The position numbers and the translations under genes were made by a program. A stretch of 64,000 nucleotides of DNA from Gammaproteobacteria bacterium (lineage in GTDB: Bacteria; Pseudomonadota; Gammaproteobacteria; Pseudomonadales; Halieaceae), in NCBI GenBank assembly GCA_030427485.1, contig JAUICG010000009.1:62001-126000 (forward strand). Reading direction: 5' to 3'. Positions 1 through 7,830 of this stretch are shown here, piece after piece. The notes beneath the pieces are model-generated. The model was not told where the DNA came from. It saw only the letters and a program-made list of their open reading frames with translations, and did no database searches. Every line of letters starts with the position of its first letter. Position 1 is the stretch's first letter.

Positions 1-925
1 GCGCGACGCGGGTATCAACAAAGACCTGCTGCGGGCGCCCGGTGAGCGAATACCGCTGGCGAAGTACCTGGACGTCTATCGCATGGCCGTGGAGCGCAGC
101 GGTGACCCGGATATGGGGTTGTGCGTGGGACACGTGGTGTACTTCACCGGTATGAACCTGCATCTCTATATGACGACGATCTGCAGGAACCTGAAAGAGT
201 ATTTCAATGTCATTCCGAGCACGATACGGATTCGCGGCGATACCGGCCGCGTGCTGATCCGTTCACAGGGCGATTTTATCAGACTCGAGTGGCACCCGCT
301 GAACGCGGCCTCGGCAGCGTGGCGCCCGCTGATCGACGAGATGCTGAAGTCGTCGGCTGAAATCGTCAACGCGATCTGCGCACTGCCCGTGCCTGTTCGC
401 GCCGCGGAATTCGCCTATCCGGCGCCGGGTGATACACGCGCGCTGGCGCGCGCTTTCGGTTCCAACCTGAAATTTGGCTGCGAGGTCAGCTGCCTGTATT
501 TTTCCCGCGAAGTCGTGCGCTATCCGCTGATTGACGTGGGCTTTGACCCGGCCGGCGACTTCTGGGCGGGGGCGCGTTCGGTGTTCGATGCGCCGGAGAC
601 CGTTGAGCCCTTTTTGCAGGATACGCGTCTTGCGATACGCCGGGCCCTGCCGGGCGGCGGCCTGACAATCGACAGTCTCGCCCGGGAGTTGGGCATCTCT
701 CGCCGCACCCTGCAGCGGCGACTCAGTGCGCTCGGCTCGAGCTTCAAGAACATATTGCAGGATGTCCGCGAGGAGCAATCGCGGCGCTACCTCGACGATC
801 CGCGACTCGCGGTGACCGAGATCGCGCTGCTGCTGGGCTACTCCGACCAGGCCTCCTTTTCCAATGCGTTCAAGGCCTGGTGTGGATGCGCGCCTACCGA
901 GTACCGGCAGCGCGGGGCCGGTTGA
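1..925 (+). CDS. AraC-family transcriptional regulator (5' end outside window)
   Basis: The frame is open from base 2, so the gene begins upstream and the internal ATG at 83 is not the start. About 307 residues are visible. The upstream codons read through the start of an Arabinose_bd-type (OruR/ArgR-like) ligand-binding half, with a stretch ending in VYRMAVERSGDPDMG. The C-terminal ~100 residues form the two helix-turn-helix motifs of AraC proteins (LARELGISRRTLQRRL, then EIALLLGYSDQASFSNAFK). Family members usually run about 330-345 aa, so roughly 30 residues are missing. It ends 67 bp before an SDR gene on the same strand and is a plausible local regulator of it. The ligand is unknown. Confidence 0.9.
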   Translation, partial: RDAGINKDLLRAPGERIPLAKYLDVYRMAVERSGDPDMGLCVGHVVYFTGMNLHLYMTTICRNLKEYFNVIPSTIRIRGDTGRVLIRSQGDFIRLEWHPLNAASAAWRPLIDEMLKSSAEIVNAICALPVPVRAAEFAYPAPGDTRALARAFGSNLKFGCEVSCLYFSREVVRYPLIDVGFDPAGDFWAGARSVFDAPETVEPFLQDTRLAIRRALPGGGLTIDSLARELGISRRTLQRRLSALGSSFKNILQDVREEQSRRYLDDPRLAVTEIALLLGYSDQASFSNAFKAWCGCAPTEYRQRGAG

Positions 926-992
926 TACGCTGGCGGGCATTATTGCGAATAGCCATGTAAGTACTTCGATTTACCGGATATGAGGATTTGAG

Positions 993-1763
993 ATGAAAAA
1001 CTTGTTCAATGTGGAAGGCAAAGTGGCGGTGGTCACCGGCGGCTCGCGCGGCATCGGGGCGATGATCGCGCGGGGTTTTGTCGAGAACGGCGTCAAAACC
1101 TACATCACTGCGCGCAGGGAAGAGGAGTTGCGCGCCACCGAGCGGGAACTCTCCGCCCGCGGGCAGTGTATCGCGATCCCGGCGGATCTTTCGACCATGG
1201 CCGGTGTGAGCGAGTTTGCCGCCGCGATTCGAGCGGCCGAGGCGCAACTGCATATTCTGGTGAATAATGCAGGCGCCACCTGGGGCGCGGAAATCGACGA
1301 GTTTCCGGAAAGCGGCTGGGACAAGACCATGGATCTCAACGTCAAATCACTGTTTTTTTTGACGCAACAACTCCTGCCTGAATTGCGGGCCGCGGGCACC
1401 GACGAAGATCCGGCGCGCGTGATCAACATTGGCTCTATCAACGGTATCACCCACCCCCACATGAAGAACTATGCCTATTCCGCCAGCAAGGCGGCAGTGC
1501 ACCAGTTGACCCGGCACCTGGGCGCGGACCTCGCGCCCGAGGGTGTTAACGTCAATGGCATCGCGCCGGGGTTTTTTCCGAGCAAAATGACGGCGCACAT
1601 GCTGCCACACGAGGCTGAGATGTCGGCGGGTATTCCCCGTCGCCGTCTGGGCAACGCCGAAGATGCGGCGGGTACGGCCATCTACCTGTGTTCGCGCGCT
1701 TCCGCCTGGGTCACCGGCCAGACCATCGTGCTGGACGGCGGGATGGTGGCCAATGCCGGCTGA
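993..1763 (+). CDS. Short-chain dehydrogenase/reductase, RhlG-like
   Basis: This is a 256-aa classical SDR. It has the cofactor motif TGGSRGIG at residues 15-22, NNAG at 91-94, the active-site Ser near 148 (NIGS) and the catalytic YSASK at 162-166. Length and wording around these motifs (for example IPADLS, NNAGATWGA, ARVINIGS) resemble the NADPH-dependent beta-ketoacyl reductase RhlG of Pseudomonas, which suggests reduction of a 3-oxoacyl or other keto substrate in the cytoplasm. The specific substrate is not determined. The ATG follows a GAGGATTTGAG stretch that can serve as ribosome-binding site. The 3' end overlaps the next gene by 11 bp, so the two are probably co-transcribed. Confidence 0.88.
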   Translation: MKNLFNVEGKVAVVTGGSRGIGAMIARGFVENGVKTYITARREEELRATERELSARGQCIAIPADLSTMAGVSEFAAAIRAAEAQLHILVNNAGATWGAEIDEFPESGWDKTMDLNVKSLFFLTQQLLPELRAAGTDEDPARVINIGSINGITHPHMKNYAYSASKAAVHQLTRHLGADLAPEGVNVNGIAPGFFPSKMTAHMLPHEAEMSAGIPRRRLGNAEDAAGTAIYLCSRASAWVTGQTIVLDGGMVANAG

Positions 1764-3657
1764 AGACGCCGCGGCGGTGCCTGCAGTGGCCGCGCTTTTC
1801 GTGGTGCATGACGCCAACCTGCAGCCCGCCGATATCGAGGCATTGGCAGCCCTCGCCAGTGTGACATTCCTGCCCTGGGCGCAGCGCGATACACCGCCGC
1901 GCAAGGCGCGAGTGCTGTTTTGTCTCGGTGACGAGATGATCCGCGAACTGGCGCTTACCGCGCTTGAATTGCAGTGGGAAGTCGGCGTGCTGCCGCATGC
2001 CGAGGCGCGGCAGGCGATGACAGCGCTTGGCGTGCGCGGCGAGTTGCCGCGGGTTTACCAGCACTATCTAACAGCCCCTGTGATAGAGGCGGACGCCCTT
2101 ACCTGTAACGATGAACTGGTGTTCTCTTCAGTGGTGATAGGGCGTGTACTGGCATTGCGCCCCTACGATATCAATCGCCCGCAGAAGGCCTGGAATATGG
2201 TGACCGGTGCGCTCAGGGGACTGGGCAAGCTGAAACTGGCGCGCTACCAGCTCACCACGGGCAAGGACAAGGATATCAACCTCGCCGCACTGGGCATGGT
2301 GGTGATGGGACAAACGCAAAGTGCGCTGGTCGGCCAGTCGTTCACCCAGGACCTCGGTGTGGGTGATCGCCGCCTCTCAGTGCTGGCTCTGGCGCCGCGC
2401 AGCATTATCAGTTATCTGTGGTTTCTGCTGCGCCTGATGTGGCCGGCGAAGTTCAGCCTGTCGCAGTTGCCGCCATCGCTTGGCCTGATTCAGACCGATC
2501 GACTGCGCATTACCGCGCCGCGGGGCGTGGAGTATTTGCTGGACGGCAAACCGGTGCACACATCGCTGCTTGAGTTCAAACTGCTCGAAGGGCGTCTCCA
2601 CTTGCTGCCCGGACCGGCCATGGTGCCACGCAGTGAGGTGCCGACGACGGTGTCCAAGGAAACCATCCGCCTTAACCATATCCCGCTGGAGAAGGACGCC
2701 GGGCCGCTGCTGGATCGGCCATTGCCATTGTTCAGTCATGCGACCGAGGACGAGTACCGCGATCTCTTCGTATCGCTGCGAGACAATGCCAGGATCTCAC
2801 CCACCTACCAGGTGTTGATGGTGCTCAGCGTGTTGCTCGCACTCGCCGGCTTATATGCGAATTCAGCGCCGGTGATAATTGGCGCGATGATTCTCGCTCC
2901 GTTGATGGCGCCGATAGTCTCGCTGGCCATGGGCCTGGCCCGATCCGATACCGGGCTGATTCGTACCGCGCTGCGCACGCTGCTGCAGGGCGTTGTCCTC
3001 GGGCTGGCATGTGGCATCCTGATGGCGTGGTTGATGCCGCTGGATTTACCGACGCCGGAAATGAAAATGCGCATGGCCCCGACCTTGCTCGATCTCCTGG
3101 TGGCGGTTATTTCGGGTGTGGCATGCGCCTACGCGAATGCCAAGGAGGAGGTCGCGAAAAGCCTGGCGGGAGTGGCGATTGCCGTTGCCCTGGTCCCGCC
3201 GCTGAGCGTCGTGGGTATCGGGCTGGGCTGGGGAGACTGGCAGATGGCGGCCGGGGCGGCGCTATTGCTGGTCACCAACCTCGTGGGGATAGCGCTGGCC
3301 GCCAGTGTGACATTCCTGGTGCTGGGGTTTTCGCCGTTCAAACGGGCGCGGGCCGGTCTGGGCGTTTCCCTGCTGATGCTGCTGCTGATCAGTGTTCCGC
3401 TGTCCCTGTCATTTTCCCACCTCGTGGAGCGTCAACGCATCCTGGAGCGGATAGTGACGGGAGAAATACATTTGGCGGGTACGCGGGTACATGTGGATCA
3501 CGCGGAAGTGACGCTGGATGATCCGCCGCTGGTGAGTCTGGTGCTGAGTTCCAGGGAACAACTCAACGCGGCGCAGGTCAATCAGCTGAAGTCGCTGGTC
3601 AGTGAGCAACTGGGGCAGCCGGTGCAGTTGGAAGTGCAATCCAATATTAAACTCTGA
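1753..3657 (+). CDS. DUF389 membrane protein with degenerate diacylglycerol-kinase-like N-terminal domain
   Basis: The start is placed at the ATG at 1753 (MPAEDAAAV), giving 634 aa. Earlier in-frame starts would lie deep inside the SDR gene. Residues from about 370 onward carry the hydrophobic DUF389 (TIGR00341-type) domain with several membrane helices (motifs such as GAMILAPLMAPI and VAIAVALVPPLSVVG), ending in a soluble tail. The first ~290 residues resemble a YegS/LCB5 lipid kinase: a short Rossmann-like part, then a beta-rich part ending near EYLLDGKP. The usual nucleotide-binding GGDGT is replaced by LGDEM and the PxGT loop by PHAE, so kinase activity is unlikely. Function is unknown. 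Confidence 0.85.
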   Translation: MPAEDAAAVPAVAALFVVHDANLQPADIEALAALASVTFLPWAQRDTPPRKARVLFCLGDEMIRELALTALELQWEVGVLPHAEARQAMTALGVRGELPRVYQHYLTAPVIEADALTCNDELVFSSVVIGRVLALRPYDINRPQKAWNMVTGALRGLGKLKLARYQLTTGKDKDINLAALGMVVMGQTQSALVGQSFTQDLGVGDRRLSVLALAPRSIISYLWFLLRLMWPAKFSLSQLPPSLGLIQTDRLRITAPRGVEYLLDGKPVHTSLLEFKLLEGRLHLLPGPAMVPRSEVPTTVSKETIRLNHIPLEKDAGPLLDRPLPLFSHATEDEYRDLFVSLRDNARISPTYQVLMVLSVLLALAGLYANSAPVIIGAMILAPLMAPIVSLAMGLARSDTGLIRTALRTLLQGVVLGLACGILMAWLMPLDLPTPEMKMRMAPTLLDLLVAVISGVACAYANAKEEVAKSLAGVAIAVALVPPLSVVGIGLGWGDWQMAAGAALLLVTNLVGIALAASVTFLVLGFSPFKRARAGLGVSLLMLLLISVPLSLSFSHLVERQRILERIVTGEIHLAGTRVHVDHAEVTLDDPPLVSLVLSSREQLNAAQVNQLKSLVSEQLGQPVQLEVQSNIKL

Positions 3658-3778
3658 TTGTCGGGACGCCTGTCCTTTGCCGATCGGAGCCAGGGATTCA
3701 CAATGACGGGTAACGCGGGACACGGGCCGTATCGAGGGAGACCGGTCCGGTGCAGGCGCAAGAGCGGGTGGACGCAGA

Positions 3779-4714
3779 ATGATATACACGAAACTGGACC
3801 ATGGAGTCACCTGCATCGACGCGGGCTATGTCAGCGAGGGTATGGCCTGCTACTACCTGATGGAGGAGGGCGGTGAGTGCGCAGTACTGGAGACCGGTAC
3901 CAGTCACAGTGCGGAGGCACTGTGGCGGCTGCTGCGGGAGCGCGGGATAGCGCGGGAGCAGGTGCGTTTTGTTATCCCCACGCATGTGCACCTGGACCAC
4001 GCCGGCGGCGCCGGGGCGATGCTGGCGGGGCTGCCCGAGGCGCAGTTACTCATTCATCCGCGCGGCGCCCGTCATATGGCGGACCCCCGTCGCCTGGTCG
4101 ACGCGGCCAGGGCGGTATACGGCGATGAACTTTTCCACGCGCTCTACGGCGAGGTGGTACCGGTAGAGGCCGGGCGTATACGCGAGTTGTCCGATGGCGA
4201 GACGGTGTCGCTGGCCGGCCGGCAACTCCAGTTTCGCCATACGCGGGGGCACGCGGAGCACCACCTGTGCATATGGGATGAGGCCAGCGGGGGGTGGTTC
4301 ACTGGCGATATGTTTGGCGTGTCCTATCCCTGGTGCCGCTTTCCCGCAGCGGATTTTGTATTGCCGTCCACCACACCGAGCCAGTTTGACCCGGGCGCTT
4401 TTCTCGCATCCCTGCAACTGCTGGACAGCTATGCGCCGCGCAGGATGTTCCTGACGCATTACGGCGAGCTGGCGTACTCGCAGGCGAGCTCGCAACTGCT
4501 GGCGCGCCAGATCGAGGCCTATTGCGAACTCGCGACCAGCGACTCGTCTGATGCCGCCGGGTTGCAGCAGCGCCTGGGCGACTACACGCTGGCGCTGTTG
4601 CGGGAGTTCGATGTGCGCGCCGACGAAGCCGGGCTTCGCGACCGGCTGTCCTTCGACATGCAACTGAATGCCCAGGGTTTGCAACTGTGGCGGCAGCGCG
4701 CGGCGAACGGCTGA
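3779..4714 (+). CDS. MBL-fold metallo-hydrolase
   Basis: This 311-aa protein has the metallo-beta-lactamase fold. The metal-binding THVHLDH motif is at residues 68-74 (H69, H71, D73, H74), a further His lies in HTRGHAEHH (about 154-162), and a bridging Asp in FTGD (D177). A late His (FLTHYGE) completes the site. The C-terminal ~90 residues are helical. Such enzymes hydrolyse thioesters, lactones or phosphoesters, and the substrate cannot be read from sequence. It starts 121 bp after the DUF389 gene. No signal peptide is seen, so it should be cytoplasmic. Confidence 0.88.
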   Translation: MIYTKLDHGVTCIDAGYVSEGMACYYLMEEGGECAVLETGTSHSAEALWRLLRERGIAREQVRFVIPTHVHLDHAGGAGAMLAGLPEAQLLIHPRGARHMADPRRLVDAARAVYGDELFHALYGEVVPVEAGRIRELSDGETVSLAGRQLQFRHTRGHAEHHLCIWDEASGGWFTGDMFGVSYPWCRFPAADFVLPSTTPSQFDPGAFLASLQLLDSYAPRRMFLTHYGELAYSQASSQLLARQIEAYCELATSDSSDAAGLQQRLGDYTLALLREFDVRADEAGLRDRLSFDMQLNAQGLQLWRQRAANG

Positions 4715-5040
4715 AGCGCGCGCTGTCGCGAAGGGTAACTGCCGCCCGTTGACCGGCTTCACCGCCCGATGCATTGCACCAGTTCAGCGCGCGCAGACCT
4801 GGGTGCGCTGATTTGGTGCGCGGATGGCCGTTCCGCAGTACCCTCGATCCGCGTTTCCCGCTTTCCCTGATCCGCCGAAGAAATACCCGCGTACAATACT
4901 TTGCGCCGCGTTGTGGGATGTGCTTTACTCAAGTGTCCGCTTAGCAACATGAGCTGCCTTGTCGATGTTTGCAGCCGGCAAGCCTGGAATTGCGAGTATA
5001 CGCAAGCTCAACACTTATCAATTCAGTACTGGAGAAAATT
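4715..5040. other. Intergenic gap before the vWA-OmpA gene
   Basis: This 326-bp gap is GC-rich at its left and AT-richer at its right. No open frame here has a credible start or codon pattern. The last 80 bases presumably carry the promoter of the downstream lipoprotein gene, but no convincing -35/-10 pair was identified. A ribosome-binding site (CTGGAG) lies just before the ATG at 5041. Confidence 0.5.
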
Positions 5041-6135
5041 ATGCACAAACAAGCTGTTAGAAATTTGGTGATGGGCTTGTCCCTGGCGGCGCTGGCGGCG
5101 TGTGCCGGTGCGCCGTATACGCCTGTTGCGCAGCAGGGGGATCCCATTGATGTGAATGCGTACACCAAGCAGGTGGATACTTTCGTGGTGCTGCTGGACA
5201 CGTCCGGTTCGATGAAGGAAGAAGCACAGGGGCGTCCGAACATGTACACGGCCGAGGACTGGACTGCCAGCTTTGGTAACGCGGTGCCGGCAATGAGTTT
5301 CAATTCAGCCATGGTGACGTTCGGCAAGGGCGCCACCGGCTCCTGCATCGGCTACGGCATAGCGTCGACGCTCTACGGCCCCGCTACATTCAACGCGGCG
5401 GATTTCAACAGTGCGCTGGGTACCATCAAGTGCGCGGCCAGTACGACACCGATAGCGGAGGCTATTGATTCCACGACGGAATTACTCGTCGAGGATACCG
5501 GTAAGATTGCGGTGATCATTGTCAGTGACTTCAACTGGGATGATCCCGATGCGGTGCAGGCCTCGCTCGCGACCCTCAAGTCACAGCACCCGGATATGGT
5601 CTGCGTGCACACCGTGAAAGTGGGCAATGACACCGCCCACGATGCAATCATCTCCAGCATCACAGGCGGCGCGGCCTGTGACAGCGCGGTGGCCGCCGGC
5701 GATGTTGCCTCCGGCCCGGCGCTGTCGACCTACGTCGCCGACACGCTGTTGGTACCCAAGGAACTGGAGTACACCAAGCACACGGTCTCGGCGGAGGTGT
5801 TGTTTGACTTCGACAAGTCCATTGTCAAGGAACAGGGCAAGGCGGAGTTGAGGAAACTCGGCGAGATCATTCGCAGCCAGGGCCTGTCCGTGGGTGACAT
5901 CGATGTGGTCGGCCACACCGACAGTGTCGGCACCGATGCCTACAACCAGGCGCTTTCCATACGCCGCGCGGCCGCGGTGAAGGAAGTCCTCGTCGGCGCC
6001 GGCATTTCCGCGGGTATCATCGATGTGATCGGCATGGGAGAACGCGACCCCATCGCCAGCAACGAGACTGCGGCCGGACGCGCGCAGAACCGTCGCGTGG
6101 ATGTGCTCGTGGGCGCGCAGAAGCCCAACCGCTAG
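5041..6135 (+). CDS. Lipoprotein with von Willebrand factor A and OmpA-like domains
   Basis: The ATG at 5041 is preceded by GGAG and gives 364 aa. Residues 1-21 are a lipoprotein signal ending in the lipobox LAAC (Cys21). A vWA domain spans about 46-240. Its MIDAS motif DTSGS is at residues 53-57, followed by an Asp-containing strand ending IIVSDFNWDD. From about 258 there is an OmpA C-terminal peptidoglycan-binding domain with VLFDFDKS, VVGHTDSVG and the NRRVDV ending. The mature protein is likely anchored in the outer membrane by lipid and to the wall by the OmpA domain, displaying the metal-dependent adhesion domain in the periplasm. Its partner is unknown. Confidence 0.9.
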   Translation: MHKQAVRNLVMGLSLAALAACAGAPYTPVAQQGDPIDVNAYTKQVDTFVVLLDTSGSMKEEAQGRPNMYTAEDWTASFGNAVPAMSFNSAMVTFGKGATGSCIGYGIASTLYGPATFNAADFNSALGTIKCAASTTPIAEAIDSTTELLVEDTGKIAVIIVSDFNWDDPDAVQASLATLKSQHPDMVCVHTVKVGNDTAHDAIISSITGGAACDSAVAAGDVASGPALSTYVADTLLVPKELEYTKHTVSAEVLFDFDKSIVKEQGKAELRKLGEIIRSQGLSVGDIDVVGHTDSVGTDAYNQALSIRRAAAVKEVLVGAGISAGIIDVIGMGERDPIASNETAAGRAQNRRVDVLVGAQKPNR

Positions 6136-6148
6136 GCATCAACTGCTG

Positions 6149-6175
6149 CTCTACTACCCGGTCCGGGTAGTAGAG
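6149..6175. terminator. Perfect hairpin downstream of the vWA-OmpA gene
   Basis: The 13-base arms at 6149-6161 and 6163-6175 are exact reverse complements around a single T, in practice an 11-bp stem with a 5-base loop. It begins 13 bases after the stop codon. No T-run follows on either strand, so it may act as an mRNA-stabilising or Rho-assisted end rather than a strong intrinsic terminator. Confidence 0.5.
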
Positions 6176-6303
6176 CCACTCCCTCCCCAACCTGATTCTC
6201 TTCCGCCGCTGCATTATTGAATGCAGGCCGGGAATAGTTCACAGTACGCCCGTGAAAACTACGTCTGTCAAACTGCTTGCGCGACGCAACAGGGATATCG
6301 CCT

Positions 6304-7767
6304 ATGACTTCGTCGGCTGACACAGAGTTCGTGGATGTGCTGATCGTGGGGGCCGGCCTGTCCGGTATCGGCAGCGCGCGACACCTGCAGAAGAACTGCC
6401 CCGATCGCAGCTTCGTGCTGTGGGAAAGCCGCGGGGCCCTCGGCGGTACCTGGGACCTGTTCCGCTATCCCGGCATTCGCTCGGACAGCGATATGTACAC
6501 GCTGGGCTACTCGTTCAAGCCCTGGCTGGAGCGCAAGTCGCTCGCCGATGGCCCGTCCATCCTGCGTTACCTACAGGAGACCGCGACGGAGACCGGCGTC
6601 GACCGGCATATTCGATACCATCACAAAGTCACCGCAGCGAACTGGTCCTCGGAGTCCGCAACCTGGACAGTCTCTGCCGAGCGCACCGACACCGGGGAGT
6701 CGGTAGCGATGAGCTGCCGCTTCCTGCTGATGTGCAGCGGCTACTACGATTACGAGAACGGCTATACGCCGGCGTTCTCCGGCACCGGGGATTTCAAGGG
6801 GCGCATTGTCCACGCCCAGCACTGGCCGGAAGACCTGGATTATCGCGACAGGAATGTGGTGGTCATCGGCAGCGGCGCCACCGCGATCACGCTGGTACCT
6901 GAACTGGCCAGGGAAACCGCCCACACGATCATGCTGCAGCGATCGCCGACGTATATTGCGTCGGTGCCAGAGGAAGACAATACTGCTGTCCGCCTGCAGC
7001 GGTTCATGCCCGGCTCCTGGGTCTACCGTATTACGCGCTGGAAACGGGTGCTGTTCCAGATTTACGTCTACTGGTTTTCACGCTGGAAACCCGAAATGGT
7101 CAAGCGCTTCCTGCTGGGACAGGTGCGCGAGGCGCTCGGCAAGGATTACGATATCAAGACACACTTCACGCCCTCGTATAACCCCTGGGATCAACGGCTG
7201 TGCGCGATACCGGAAGGCGATATGTTCGACGCGATCCGCGAGCAGCGCGCCGAGGTGGTGACCGACCACATAGACAGGTTCACCGAAGCGGGCATACGCC
7301 TGCAATCCGGCCGCGAACTGGACGCGGATATAGTCGTGCTGGCGACGGGTCTGAACCTCAAATTCATGGGCGGCGCCCGGTTGACCGTCGACGGGCGGTC
7401 GATCGACCCGTCGCAGTTATTCGTCTACCGCGGCATGATGTTCGGCAATATTCCCAACCTCGCGCAGGTGTTCGGGTATACCAATGCCTCATGGACGCTG
7501 AAAAGCGACCTTACCGGCGACTACATCTGCCGCGTGCTCAACTACATGCGTAAAACCGGTGTAAACGTGGTTACACCCCGCCTGCAGGAGGGCACGGTGG
7601 AGGAAGAGCCTATGATGAACCTCAATTCGGGGTATATCATGCGCGCGCGGAGCCTGTTTCCGAAGCAGGGTGTCAAGCTGCCGTGGCGTCTCTACCAGAA
7701 TTACATCCTCGATTTTTTGCAGCTGCGCCTGAGGCCCCTGAGGGATAAAGTACTGGAATTCAGGTAG
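6304..7767 (+). CDS. Flavin-containing Baeyer-Villiger-type monooxygenase
   Basis: The ATG at 6304 follows AGGGATATCGCCT. An upstream TTG at 6277 is less likely. The 487-aa protein has an FAD Rossmann motif GAGLSG (16-21), a second dinucleotide motif VVVIGSGATA (about 185-194), and the Baeyer-Villiger signature F-x-G-x-x-x-H-x-x-x-W-P at residues 164-175 (FKGRIVHAQHWP). These features indicate NADPH- and O2-dependent oxidation of a ketone to an ester or lactone. The natural ketone is unknown. A PEP-synthase-like gene follows 63 bp later on the same strand. Confidence 0.9.
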   Translation: MTSSADTEFVDVLIVGAGLSGIGSARHLQKNCPDRSFVLWESRGALGGTWDLFRYPGIRSDSDMYTLGYSFKPWLERKSLADGPSILRYLQETATETGVDRHIRYHHKVTAANWSSESATWTVSAERTDTGESVAMSCRFLLMCSGYYDYENGYTPAFSGTGDFKGRIVHAQHWPEDLDYRDRNVVVIGSGATAITLVPELARETAHTIMLQRSPTYIASVPEEDNTAVRLQRFMPGSWVYRITRWKRVLFQIYVYWFSRWKPEMVKRFLLGQVREALGKDYDIKTHFTPSYNPWDQRLCAIPEGDMFDAIREQRAEVVTDHIDRFTEAGIRLQSGRELDADIVVLATGLNLKFMGGARLTVDGRSIDPSQLFVYRGMMFGNIPNLAQVFGYTNASWTLKSDLTGDYICRVLNYMRKTGVNVVTPRLQEGTVEEEPMMNLNSGYIMRARSLFPKQGVKLPWRLYQNYILDFLQLRLRPLRDKVLEFR

Positions 7768-7830
7768 TAGCTGTCCTTTGACGCCTTGTTATCCCTGTGT
7801 AAACCGACTCGACTGGAGGCATCCCCCGGC

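Noticed and set aside
1663-1752. Upstream start for the DUF389 gene
   Set aside because: The extra 30 residues overlap the SDR gene in another frame and do not look like protein. The ATG at 1753 gives a normal start.
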